Source of the DNA: Thermocaproicibacter sp036741535 | GTDB lineage: Bacteria; Bacillota; Clostridia; Oscillospirales; Acutalibacteraceae | Direction of reading: 5' to 3' | DNA: 15,432 nt | Assembly (NCBI GenBank): GCA_036741535.1 | Contig: DAINSB010000041.1 | Coordinates: 1 to 15,432, forward strand | Shown here: positions 1 through 6,033 of the stretch, in pieces | Layout of the letters: each line of letters starts with the position of its first letter | Numbering within the stretch: position 1 is the first letter of the stretch | Notes under the pieces: model-generated | Told to the model about the DNA's origin: nothing | The model's database searches: none | What the model saw: the letters and a program-made list of their open reading frames with translations, nothing else | Made by a program: the position numbers and the translations under genes

Positions 1-301
1 AGACGCCGATCATCATGTTGCCGTATTCGGTGTCGTACTGGCACAGATGGCGCTTGCCGTTTTCCAGAATCAGGCGCGTGTTGTCCCCGCCGTGCCGCAT
101 CAGGGTCAGGCGGGAGTCGCCGTCTATTTTGAGAATCGAGGTCCGCGTGGAAGGGGACTGGTCCGCCATGTATTCCTTATATACAATGTAACGGCTGGAC
201 CCGCGTCGAACGTAGGAACCCACCGTGGTCAGCTCGATCTCGCCGACTTCGTCGTCCACCTTCTGACGGCCGCGGATGGAGATCACGTAATTTTCCTGCA
301 T
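1..301 (-). CDS. DUF1934 / YwiB-like protein, 3' end missing
   Basis: One hundred codons are visible, beginning MQENYVISIRGRQKVDDE and running off the left edge of the window, so the protein is partial. The order of motifs (an opening strand with a V-I-S-I-R-G core, then T-V-G-S-Y, then S-x-L-K-I-D-G, then a region ending Y-D-T-E-Y-G-N-M) matches my memory of the DUF1934 family, small calycin-like beta-barrel proteins of Firmicutes (YwiB in Bacillus, next to argS). Their function is not established. The ATG at 301-299 is preceded by GAGGTG at a suitable distance. The gene lies 166 bases downstream of ddl on the same strand with no convincing terminator between, so it may be read from the ddl promoter. 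The family assignment rests on recognition of the sequence pattern; no search was run. Confidence 0.75.
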   Translation of the reverse strand, partial: MQENYVISIRGRQKVDDEVGEIELTTVGSYVRRGSSRYIVYKEYMADQSPSTRTSILKIDGDSRLTLMRHGGDNTRLILENGKRHLCQYDTEYGNMMIGV

Positions 302-467
302 GTGGTTCACCTCAAAGGGGAGCGGGCCGTCCGGCGTGCACCCCGCGGGGACGCGGACTCTGCGGAGTTTCGCCCTGTTTTTGCCGGTCCCGGCCTTCGG
401 GTCCGCCGGAATGCCGCCGCGCGCGGCTTTCGTGCGGCCCGCGCCGCTTTCCCCTTTGCTTTCCCTT

Positions 468-1553
468 TTATTTTTTATATGTGTTTGCATCTTTTTCAAA
501 AGCCAGCCCGACCAGGCGGTCCAGCAGTTCCGGGTAAGAGACACCGGAAGCCTCCCACAGCTTCGGGTACATGCTGATCGGCGTGAAGCCGGGGATGGTG
601 TTCAGCTCGTTGAGCAGGACCTCTTTGCCGCCCCGCACGAAGAAATCGACGCGCGCGAGTCCCCGGCACCCCAGCATGCGAAACGCGTAGACGGCCTTCG
701 AGCGGATCTCTTCCGCCACGTCGGCGTCGAGGTGCGCCGGGATGTTGAGCGTCGCCTTTCCGGACTTGTATTTGTCGTCGTAGTCGTAGAACGTCGCGGC
801 GGCGACGATCTCGCCGACCACGTCGGAGGCTTTCGGGCTCAGATTCCCGAGGACGGCGCACTCGACCTCCTGGCCGACGACCGCTTCCTCGATCAGGATC
901 TTGTCGCTTTCCTTCATCGCCGCTTCGACCGCGGCGTCCAGCTCCTCTTCGCGCATGACCTTCGTGATGCCCACGGAAGAGCCGGAATTCGCCGGCTTGA
1001 CGAACACCGGATAGCCCAGCCGCGCGCCGACCTTGATTTTGATCTTTTCCCTGCCGCCCGGGTATTTGTTGCCGTAGAACCACAGGTATTTCGCGCCGGC
1101 GATGCCCGCGTTGGCGAGCAGCGCGTGGGTGATCGCCTTGTCCATGCAGACGGCCGAACTGAGCGTTCCGCACCCGACGAACGGCAGCCCGCTCAGTTCC
1201 AGAAGGCCCTGGATCGTTCCGTCCTCGCCGTTCCTTCCGTGCAGAACGGGGAAGACGCAGTCTATTTTCTCCGTGCGCAGTCCCCCGGCTTGTGCGACGA
1301 CAAGCCCGGCGGTGCCGCGGTCCGGCGAAAGGAGTGCGGGAAGGTTCGCGGGGTCGCGCTCCCACTTTCCGCCGGGGATCGCGTCGGCCGGGCCACGGTA
1401 CAGCATCCAGCGCCCGTCCTGGGTGATCCCGACGGGGACGATCTCATATTTTTCCTTCGGCAGATTCTGGATGACGGAGAACGCGGAAACGCAGGATACC
1501 CGGTATTCCGCGGAGCATCCTCCGAACAGAACGGCGATTTTTTTCTTTTGCAT
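468..1553 (-). CDS. ddl: D-alanine--D-alanine ligase (VanC/VanG-like sequence clade)
   Basis: This 361-residue ATP-grasp ligase joins two D-alanines to make the dipeptide used by MurF for the peptidoglycan stem. An N-terminal LFGG motif (residues 9-12) is followed by E16-Y-R-V-S20. FPVLHG at 101-106 precedes N-G-E-D-G, and the ATP-grasp lysine region YPVFVKP is near 181-187. GSSVGITKV is at 191-199, the omega loop FYDYDDKY at 255-262, and the metal/substrate motif NELNTIPGFT at 315-324. The length is normal for the family. I start it at the internal Met (MQKKKIAVLFGG), because the six codons upstream look non-family and a GGGGG stretch lies just before this ATG; a start at 1571 is possible. 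Both tyrosines of the omega loop are present, which favours D-Ala as second substrate. However, EYRVS in place of the usual EHEVS, and the VGC motif, resemble VanC and VanG ligases. Confidence 0.92.
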   Translation of the reverse strand: MQKKKIAVLFGGCSAEYRVSCVSAFSVIQNLPKEKYEIVPVGITQDGRWMLYRGPADAIPGGKWERDPANLPALLSPDRGTAGLVVAQAGGLRTEKIDCVFPVLHGRNGEDGTIQGLLELSGLPFVGCGTLSSAVCMDKAITHALLANAGIAGAKYLWFYGNKYPGGREKIKIKVGARLGYPVFVKPANSGSSVGITKVMREEELDAAVEAAMKESDKILIEEAVVGQEVECAVLGNLSPKASDVVGEIVAAATFYDYDDKYKSGKATLNIPAHLDADVAEEIRSKAVYAFRMLGCRGLARVDFFVRGGKEVLLNELNTIPGFTPISMYPKLWEASGVSYPELLDRLVGLAFEKDANTYKK

Positions 1554-1621
1554 GCAGGTTCCCCCAAACATTTGGATTTCCGACCATGCGGCGGCAACCG
1601 AACCGAATCCTACGAATACTT

Positions 1622-1650
1622 ATCATAGCACATCGGCACAGGCGGTGCAA
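1622..1650 (-). promoter_or_regulatory. Probable sigma-A promoter of ddl
   Basis: On the minus strand the hexamer TATGAT (1627-1622) lies 17 bases after TTGCAC (1650-1645). The -10 is good and the -35 matches only its first three bases. The position, about 70 bases upstream of the ddl start, fits. Confidence 0.5.
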
Positions 1651-1679
1651 TCTTTTTTGGCCGCGTATACAAATGTATG

Positions 1680-1708
1680 GTGACAAAGATTTCATTATGT
1701 AGTATAAT
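1680..1708 (+). promoter_or_regulatory. Sigma-A promoter of the 1885-2679 gene
   Basis: GTGACA (1680-1685) and a perfect TATAAT (1703-1708) are separated by exactly 17 bases. Transcription would start near 1715 and leave a GC-rich leader of about 170 bases. The promoter is divergent from that of ddl, and the two are about 55 bases apart. Confidence 0.75.
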
Positions 1709-1714
1709 ATCAGA

Positions 1715-1884
1715 ATTGTTGATGATTATGATGTGTGAGGGACGTGCCGCCGTCTGCGGGCGGGGCGGGCGCCGGGAGATCGCGCGGATCGCGATCGGTT
1801 GCGCGGCCCGGCCGGGTGCCGGCGCTGCGGGCATCCGCCCGCGACGGCTTACTTCTATAGCTTATGATTGGGAGTTGATGGGTT
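1715..1884 (+). other. GC-rich 5' leader with several hairpins
   Basis: This non-coding stretch lies between the promoter and the TTG start at 1885. Short perfect stems are visible, for example GCGGGC/GCCCGC around ATCC just upstream of the TTACTTC stretch, and CCGCC/GGCGG near 1748-1765. I see no recognisable riboswitch core and no terminator. The contrast between the AT-rich promoter and the very GC-rich leader is sharp. Confidence 0.4.
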
Positions 1885-2679
1885 TTGGATCAGAAGACTT
1901 TCGGCCTGGTCGCCGACAAAACCGGGGAGGTCCTGAACGGGCTGGGCTACCGCCGCCAAGGGAATCCCGCGCAGGGGGAAGAGGGCCTGTCCGTGGTTTA
2001 TGTGGGCGAAAACAATGCCTACAGCGTTCTCTACCGGGATGCGAAAAAGCGGTTTGAGCTCCGCTCCTGCGATGTGGCCGACCATGAGCCGGAAGGCAGG
2101 TGGAAGACCGTTTCCATGTGGCTGTACGACCCGGAGACGGACGCCCCCGGAGAGGCGCGGAGCATCGCCGACGATTTCGTCGAAACGATCAAGGGGCCTC
2201 AGCAGATCGCCGCGGTACGCAACAAAAAGAAAAAGAAAAAAACGGAGGACGACGCCAACGACCCTCTGTTTTTTTACAACCGGTTCGTCAATATTTTTCC
2301 GGACCTGAAAGGCGAGATCACGGAGGAAAAGGCGGCCTACGGAGACATCCGCGCGGTGACGTTCGGCCGCGAGAAGCTCCTGCCGCGCCTCGAGGCCCTC
2401 TGTTCCGCGGGGACCGATCAGGACCGGATCTCCCGCGCCTGCACGCTCCTGAGCGACCAGTACGTGAACGGCGACCTGGACGTGCGCTCCATCATCACGA
2501 TCGTGCTGCTCAACGGTCTCAGCGCCGCCGCCGTCGCGAACCTCGCGCCGCAGTTCGGCGAGGAACTGGCCAAGGGCTATAAATCCGGCGTGAAGATGAA
2601 GGGAAAGAAGGTAAAGCCCGAAAAGCAGAAAAAACGAGAAAAGATCATGGCGGAGACGCTGAACGAGATGGACCGGTAA
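1885..2679 (+). CDS. Unrecognised two-part protein with a lysine-rich linker
   Basis: I do not recognise this 264-residue protein with confidence. The N-terminal part (about 1-112) looks like a compact alpha/beta domain with many strand-like segments (LSVVYV, YSVLY, FELRSCD, TVSMWLYD). A run of six lysines at 114-119 forms a linker. The C-terminal part (about 125-235) starts F-F-Y-N-R-F-V and is mainly helical, and it ends in a strongly basic tail (KMKGKKVKPEKQKKREK). It has no signal peptide or membrane segment, so it is probably cytosolic. The start is a TTG behind GGGAG (1870-1874). It has its own promoter and terminator and is therefore a single-gene unit between ddl and the ribosomal-protein operon. 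The C-terminal half might belong to one of the recent DUF families (I considered DUF7674), but that is a weak guess. Confidence 0.8.
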   Translation: MDQKTFGLVADKTGEVLNGLGYRRQGNPAQGEEGLSVVYVGENNAYSVLYRDAKKRFELRSCDVADHEPEGRWKTVSMWLYDPETDAPGEARSIADDFVETIKGPQQIAAVRNKKKKKKTEDDANDPLFFYNRFVNIFPDLKGEITEEKAAYGDIRAVTFGREKLLPRLEALCSAGTDQDRISRACTLLSDQYVNGDLDVRSIITIVLLNGLSAAAVANLAPQFGEELAKGYKSGVKMKGKKVKPEKQKKREKIMAETLNEMDR

Positions 2680-2698
2680 GCGCGGCGGCGCGGTGCCC

Positions 2699-2757
2699 GC
2701 GCGTCACGCCGGCGGGAGAGCCGAGGAAAAAACTCCCGGCGGCGCGCGCAGATTTTT
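2699..2757 (+). terminator. Rho-independent terminator after the 1885-2679 gene
   Basis: The main stem is 2707-2718 paired with 2733-2744 (one mismatch), with an A-rich loop. An outer GCGCG/CGCGC stem (2699-2703 with 2745-2749) leads into AGATTTTTCTT. It stands directly before the -35 box of the rpmG promoter and insulates that operon. The hairpin is one copy of a repeated 3' element that is also seen at 14547-14612. Confidence 0.8.
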
Positions 2758-2758
2758 C

Positions 2759-2787
2759 TTGACAGACCCGCGCCGTTGTGTTATGAT
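2759..2787 (+). promoter_or_regulatory. Strong sigma-A promoter of rpmG-secE-nusG-rplK-rplA
   Basis: A consensus TTGACA (2759-2764) is followed 17 bases later by TATGAT (2782-2787). The T-tract of the preceding terminator touches the -35 box. The predicted leader to rpmG is about 100 bases. Confidence 0.88.
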
Positions 2788-2895
2788 ATTTATACCTCGG
2801 TAAAGGGGTTATTTTTTTGTATCCATTTACCCGGAGGGAGGCCGAAGCCCCCGGTCAGGAGGCTAAAATTTTTCCGTCAAGCGGGAGGTGCCGTC

Positions 2896-3045
2896 ATGAG
2901 AGTCAAAGTTACCCTGGCCTGCACAGAATGCAAGCAGCGCAATTACGACACGATGAAGAATAAAAAGAATGATCCGGACAGGCTCGAGATGCGTAAGTAC
3001 TGCAGATTCTGCAGGAAGCATACGCTCCATCGCGAAACAAAATAA
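2896..3045 (+). CDS. rpmG: Ribosomal protein L33 (zinc-binding type)
   Basis: This is a 49-residue large-subunit protein of full family length, starting MRVKVTLACTECKQRNY and ending RKHTLHRETK. Two Cys-x-x-Cys pairs (CTEC near residues 9-12 and CRFC near 36-39) mark the zinc-ribbon form. L33 lies near the ribosomal E site. The ATG at 2896 follows GGGAGGTG at good spacing; the in-frame extension upstream is the untranslated leader and contains no ribosome site. It is the first gene of the operon, 23 bases before secE, which is the common Firmicutes order rpmG-secE-nusG. Confidence 0.96.
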   Translation: MRVKVTLACTECKQRNYDTMKNKKNDPDRLEMRKYCRFCRKHTLHRETK

Positions 3046-3068
3046 TCCGGACAGGGGGAAAGTTGAAA

Positions 3069-3314
3069 ATGGCCGAAAAAGCTGAAAAGGCTGAGAAAAA
3101 ACAGAATTTTTTTGTCAGGGCCGGCGATTCGCTCGCAAAATTTTTCCGCGATACGAAGGGCGAAGTCAAAAAAATCGTTTGGCCGACTCCGCAGTCCGTG
3201 ATGAAGAGGACGGGCGTCGTTCTCGTGACCATCGTGGTGGTCGGGGCGTTTGTTTTCGGGCTGGACACGCTTTTGATCAACCTGCTCGGCTTGATTATGA
3301 ACGTTGCGAAATAA
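3069..3314 (+). CDS. secE: Preprotein translocase subunit SecE
   Basis: This is an 81-residue small SecE of the single-span bacterial type. It has a charged, lysine/glutamate-rich N-terminus, an amphipathic segment (FFVRAGDSLAKFFRDTKGEVKK), the conserved K-K-I-V-W-P-T-P motif at 34-41, and one membrane helix at about 49-77. SecE clamps the SecY channel of the SecYEG protein-export complex in the cytoplasmic membrane. I prefer the ATG at 3069, 10 bases after GGGGG (3054-3058); the TTG at 3063 would be only 4 bases away. It sits between rpmG and nusG, the near-universal arrangement. Confidence 0.95.
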   Translation: MAEKAEKAEKKQNFFVRAGDSLAKFFRDTKGEVKKIVWPTPQSVMKRTGVVLVTIVVVGAFVFGLDTLLINLLGLIMNVAK

Positions 3315-3325
3315 TGAAATCGAAC

Positions 3326-3331
3326 GGAGGT
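3326..3331 (+). promoter_or_regulatory. Ribosome binding site that fixes the nusG start at TTG 3339
   Basis: GGAGGT overlaps the upstream in-frame GTG at 3330, so that GTG cannot be the start. The TTG at 3339 is 7 bases downstream of the site. Confidence 0.8.
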
Positions 3332-3338
3332 GTTTTCG

Positions 3339-3860
3339 TTGCCTGACGAAGCGAAATGGTATGTGGTGCATACCTATTCCGGGTATGAAAACAAGGTTGC
3401 CTCCAATCTTCAGAAAACGGTGGATAACCGGCAGCTTCACGATCTGATCGAACAGGTGCTCGTTCCGACCGAGACCGTTACGGAGATCAAGGACGAAAAA
3501 AAGCGCGAGGTTGAGCGGAAGATTTTCCCCGGCTATGTGCTTGTGAAGATGATTCTGACGGACGAGTCCTGGTATGTCGTGCGGAACATCCGCGGCTGCA
3601 CGGGCTTTGTCGGTCCGTCGTCCAAGCCGATCCCGCTGACCGACGAAGAGGTCGCGCGGCTTGGCGTCGAGAAAAAAGAGATTGAGGTTTCCTATGGGGT
3701 CGGCGATTCCGTGCAGATCATCGACGGACCGCTCGAAGGGTTCGTCGGCGTCGTGGAAGAGATCGACAAGGAAAAGAACCGCGTCCGCGTGACGGTTTCC
3801 ATGTTCGGCCGCGAGACGCCGGTGGAGCTTGAGCTGCATCAGGCTCAGGCGATGGAATGA
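3339..3860 (+). CDS. nusG: Transcription termination/antitermination factor NusG
   Basis: This is a 173-residue NusG of normal bacterial length. The N-terminal NGN domain (about 1-105) starts with the classical K-W-Y-V-V-H-T-Y-S-G-Y-E and contains F-P-G-Y-V-L-V-K. The C-terminal KOW domain (about 118-170) contains V-G-D-S-V-Q-I-I-D-G-P-L-E-G-F. NusG binds the RNA polymerase clamp helices, modulates pausing and links the polymerase to the ribosome. The start is TTG, set by the GGAGGT just upstream. It is followed by a 111-base spacer carrying a probable L1-binding element, then rplK. Confidence 0.96.
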   Translation: MPDEAKWYVVHTYSGYENKVASNLQKTVDNRQLHDLIEQVLVPTETVTEIKDEKKREVERKIFPGYVLVKMILTDESWYVVRNIRGCTGFVGPSSKPIPLTDEEVARLGVEKKEIEVSYGVGDSVQIIDGPLEGFVGVVEEIDKEKNRVRVTVSMFGRETPVELELHQAQAME

Positions 3861-3908
3861 TTTTATGGCGATAGGCGGGCGACCGCTTGTTCACGAGGGG
3901 CTTGCCCC

Positions 3909-3950
3909 GGTGGGAGGAACGGTGATTTCTCCCGTTCCGCCATCAACCAC
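3909..3950 (+). promoter_or_regulatory. Probable L1-binding mRNA element upstream of rplK
   Basis: The element begins GGTGGGAGGAAC. GTGG (3910-3913) pairs with CCAC (3947-3950) across an asymmetric internal loop, and GGAACGG (3916-3922) pairs with CCGTTCC (3932-3938). This copies the L1 site of 23S rRNA (helix 76-77 region, which contains GGUGGGAGG and ACCACC). L1 is known to repress its own operon by binding such a site. The assignment rests on similarity of sequence and shape. Confidence 0.72.
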
Positions 3951-3971
3951 GAATTTTGGAGGTAGTCAAAA

Positions 3972-4397
3972 ATGGCACAGAAGGTCACTGGTTTCATCAA
4001 ACTCCAGATCCCTGCCGGCAAAGCGACGCCGGCGCCGCCGGTCGGCCCTGCTCTCGGCCAGCACGGCGTCAACATCATGGCCTTTACGAAAGAGTTCAAC
4101 GAGCGCACGAAGAGCCAGGTCGGCATGATCATCCCGGTCATCATCACGGTTTACGCCGACCGTTCCTTTACGTTTGTCACGAAGACCCCGCCCGCGGCGG
4201 TTCTCATCAAGAAAGCGTGCGGGATCGACAAGGCGTCCGGAACGCCGAACAAGACCAAGGTGGCGAAGATCACCAAGGAACAGGTCAAAAAGATCGCGGA
4301 GACGAAAATGCCCGACCTGAACGCGGCTTCCGTGGAAGCGGCCATGCGCATGGTCGCCGGCACGGCCCGCAGCATGGGCGTTGAAGTCGCCGAGTAA
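3972..4397 (+). CDS. rplK: Ribosomal protein L11
   Basis: This 141-residue protein has the family's usual length. The proline-rich conserved motif P-A-P-P-V-G-P-A-L-G-Q-H-G-V-N-I lies at about residues 20-35, in the N-terminal domain bound by thiopeptides and release factors. The C-terminal domain (from about residue 75), which ends in M-R-M-V-A-G-T-A-R-S-M-G, binds the GTPase-associated centre of 23S rRNA. The ATG is preceded by TTTGGAGG. It is followed after 58 bases by rplA, and both genes carry the same 16-base leader motif. Confidence 0.97.
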   Translation: MAQKVTGFIKLQIPAGKATPAPPVGPALGQHGVNIMAFTKEFNERTKSQVGMIIPVIITVYADRSFTFVTKTPPAAVLIKKACGIDKASGTPNKTKVAKITKEQVKKIAETKMPDLNAASVEAAMRMVAGTARSMGVEVAE

Positions 4398-4404
4398 CGT
4401 CCCC

Positions 4405-4436
4405 GGTGGGAGGAACTTTGAATCCGATTTTACCAC
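4405..4436 (+). promoter_or_regulatory. Second probable L1-binding mRNA element, upstream of rplA
   Basis: GGTGGGAGGAAC (4405-4416) continues as TTTGAA and later ACCAC, so GTGG (4406-4409) can pair with CCAC (4433-4436). The TTTGAA after the GGTGGGAGG core is close to the 23S rRNA L1 site. Sixteen bases (4401-4416) are identical to 3905-3920 in front of rplK. The inner stem is weaker here (GGA/TCC) than in the first copy. Confidence 0.65.
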
Positions 4437-4455
4437 TTGACAGGGAGGAAAACCT

Positions 4456-5148
4456 ATGAAACACGGGAAAAAATACGCCGACGGCGCAAAGCTTGTCGAC
4501 CGCACGAAATTTTATGACTCCGGGGAGGCGCTGGACCTCTGTGTGAAGACCGGCACGAAAAAATTTGACGAGAGCGTCGAGGTTCATGTCAAGCTGGGCG
4601 TCGACAGCCGCCACGCCGACCAGCAGGTCCGCGGCGCCATCGTCCTTCCGAACGGCACGGGCAAGACCGTCCGCGTGCTTGCCATCTGCAAGGGCGAAGC
4701 CGCGAAGGAAGCGGAGGCGGCCGGGGCCGATTTCATCGGCGCGGAAGAGATGGTCCACAAGATCCAGAATGAAAACTGGATGGATTTCGACATCCTCGTC
4801 ACCACGCCGGACATGATGGGCCTGGTCGGCCGTCTCGGCAAGCTGCTCGGGCCCCGCGGCCTGATGCCGAACCCGAAGGCCGGCACCGTCACCCGCGAAG
4901 TCGGCAAAGCCGTTACGGAAGCGAAAGCCGGCAAGATCGAGTACCGTCTCGACAAATCCAATATCATTCACTGCGTCATCGGCAAGGTGTCGTTCGGCAA
5001 AGACAAGCTGGAAGAGAACTTCGACACGCTGCTGGGTGCCATCGTCAAGGCGAAGCCGGCGGCTTCCAAGGGCCAGTACGTCCGCTCCTGCGTAGTCGCT
5101 TCCACCATGGGCCCCGGCATCCGCATCAACCCGAACAAATTCGCCTGA
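4456..5148 (+). CDS. rplA: Ribosomal protein L1
   Basis: This 230-residue protein is full length. The family signature G-R-L-G-K-L-L-G-P-R-G-L-M-P-N-P-K is at residues 125-141, preceded by D-I-L-V-T-T-P-D-M-M. L1 forms the mobile stalk that guides deacylated tRNA out of the E site, and in many bacteria it represses the rplK-rplA mRNA. The ATG follows GGGAGG. The gene is last in its transcription unit; a new promoter starts only 6 bases after its stop codon, and I see no terminator between. The two rRNA-like leader elements are the expected targets of this protein. Confidence 0.97.
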   Translation: MKHGKKYADGAKLVDRTKFYDSGEALDLCVKTGTKKFDESVEVHVKLGVDSRHADQQVRGAIVLPNGTGKTVRVLAICKGEAAKEAEAAGADFIGAEEMVHKIQNENWMDFDILVTTPDMMGLVGRLGKLLGPRGLMPNPKAGTVTREVGKAVTEAKAGKIEYRLDKSNIIHCVIGKVSFGKDKLEENFDTLLGAIVKAKPAASKGQYVRSCVVASTMGPGIRINPNKFA

Positions 5149-5154
5149 TTTTCC

Positions 5155-5183
5155 TTGACGTTTCCGCTTTTTTGCGGTATAAT
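5155..5183 (+). promoter_or_regulatory. Sigma-A promoter of rplJ-rplL
   Basis: TTGACG (5155-5160) and TATAAT (5178-5183) are separated by exactly 17 bases. It starts just after the rplA stop codon and drives the L10 leader. Confidence 0.85.
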
Positions 5184-5189
5184 CAAAGC

Positions 5190-5335
5190 CAGATTATAAG
5201 AACTGTCCTTTATTCAAAGACAGCAGGTGCTTTTGCGTAATGGAGTCCGATTCCAGCCTGCCGAGAAGAAGGTCCCTGTTGCGTTTGCGTGCTAAGGCCT
5301 TTTCCGCGGTATGCGGAAAAGGCCTTTCTGTTATT
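5190..5335 (+). promoter_or_regulatory. Ribosomal protein L10 leader
   Basis: The leader follows the Firmicutes L10-leader pattern. CTGTC (5203-5207) pairs with GACAG (5219-5223), GCAGG (5223-5227) can pair with CCTGC (5257-5261), and the short hairpin TGGA/TCCA lies inside. A long terminator hairpin ends it. In this family the L10(L12)4 complex binds the leader and favours termination when free L10 is in excess. The CAAAGACAGCAGGTGC core and the CCTGCCGAG segment are the parts I recognise. Confidence 0.82.
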
Positions 5336-5336
5336 T
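5294..5336 (+). terminator. Attenuator of the L10 leader
   Basis: A perfect 14-base-pair stem (5294-5307 with 5313-5326) has a 5-base loop, followed by TCTGTTATTT. It lies about 120 bases before rplJ, so it acts as a conditional terminator for the rplJ-rplL operon. Confidence 0.85.
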
Positions 5337-5339
5337 AGA

Positions 5340-5433
5340 GGATTTGTGGGTTGGCAAGTCAGTGTGTTAGGTTCTGCATCCGGCCCGCTGAGCGTGTTCC
5401 TTTTCCAATCCTCTAAGGATCTAATCCACTGAC
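5340..5433 (+). repeat. Palindromic interspersed repeat, copy A
   Basis: This stretch aligns almost without gaps to 9017-9113. Shared blocks include GTGTTAG, CCTTTTCCAATCCTC (5399-5413) and TCTAATCC (5420-5427). It lies between the L10 attenuator and the rplJ ribosome site, so it is part of the rplJ mRNA leader. The inner stem is less perfect than in copy B, which suggests an older or decayed copy. Confidence 0.75.
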
Positions 5434-5442
5434 ATTCCAATT

Positions 5443-5450
5443 AGGAGGTG
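5443..5450 (+). promoter_or_regulatory. Ribosome binding site that sets the TTG start of rplJ
   Basis: AGGAGGTG lies 7 bases upstream of TTG 5458. No ATG or GTG lies at a suitable distance in this frame. Confidence 0.85.
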
Positions 5451-5457
5451 AGATTGT

Positions 5458-5994
5458 TTGCCAAGCGAGAAAGTGCTGGAAGAGAAGAAGAAACAAGTCG
5501 CCGATCTGGCTGAAAAGCTGAAGGCCGCGCATACGGGCGTCGTTGTCGACTACCGGGGCATCACCGTGGAGGAGGATACGAAACTCCGCAGGGACCTGCG
5601 CGAATCCGACAGCCATTACAAGGTGGTCAAGAACACGCTTTTGCGTCTGGCCCTGAAAGAGGCGGGCATCGAGGGCCTGGATTCCGTTCTGGAAGGGACG
5701 ACGGCCGTTGCCGTCAACGTGGAGGACTATGTCGCGCCCGCCAGGATCCTGAACCAGTTCGCCGAAAAAAGCAAGACGTTCCACATCAAGGGCGGCTTTA
5801 TCGATGGGAAGGTCGTCGAACCGGACCAGATCAAGGTCCTCGCGACCCTTCCCTCGAAAGAAGCCCTGGTTGCCGAAGTGCTCCGCGGCCTGAACGGGCC
5901 GATTTCCGGACTCGTGACCGTGCTGAACGGGACCATGAAGGGTCTGGTCGTCGCGCTGCATGCCATTGCCGAGAAACAGCAGCAGCCCGCGTGA
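5458..5994 (+). CDS. rplJ: Ribosomal protein L10
   Basis: This 178-residue protein starts at TTG with P-S-E-K-V-L-E-E-K-K. The N-terminal rRNA-binding domain shows V-V-D-Y-R-G-I-T-V and Y-K-V-V-K-N-T-L-L-R-L-A at about residues 28-64. The C-terminal part (from about 135) holds the long helix that binds L7/L12 dimers. L10 forms the base of the ribosomal stalk that recruits translation factors. The gene overlaps nothing and is followed after 39 bases by rplL. Regulation is most likely by its own leader (5190-5335). Confidence 0.96.
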   Translation: MPSEKVLEEKKKQVADLAEKLKAAHTGVVVDYRGITVEEDTKLRRDLRESDSHYKVVKNTLLRLALKEAGIEGLDSVLEGTTAVAVNVEDYVAPARILNQFAEKSKTFHIKGGFIDGKVVEPDQIKVLATLPSKEALVAEVLRGLNGPISGLVTVLNGTMKGLVVALHAIAEKQQQPA

Positions 5995-6033
5995 CTTGTC
6001 TGATTACAATGAAATGGATGGAGGTTTATCATC

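Noticed and set aside
468..1553. A vancomycin-resistance (vanG-like) operon
   Set aside because: Only the ligase resembles VanG. No vanT, vanXY or vanRS gene lies nearby, and the omega loop favours D-Ala-D-Ala.
300..1628. Long plus-strand open frame of 442 codons over ddl
   Set aside because: It is the mirror frame of ddl in GC-rich DNA. Its protein has no recognisable motifs and is full of Arg, Asp and Val, typical of antisense frames.
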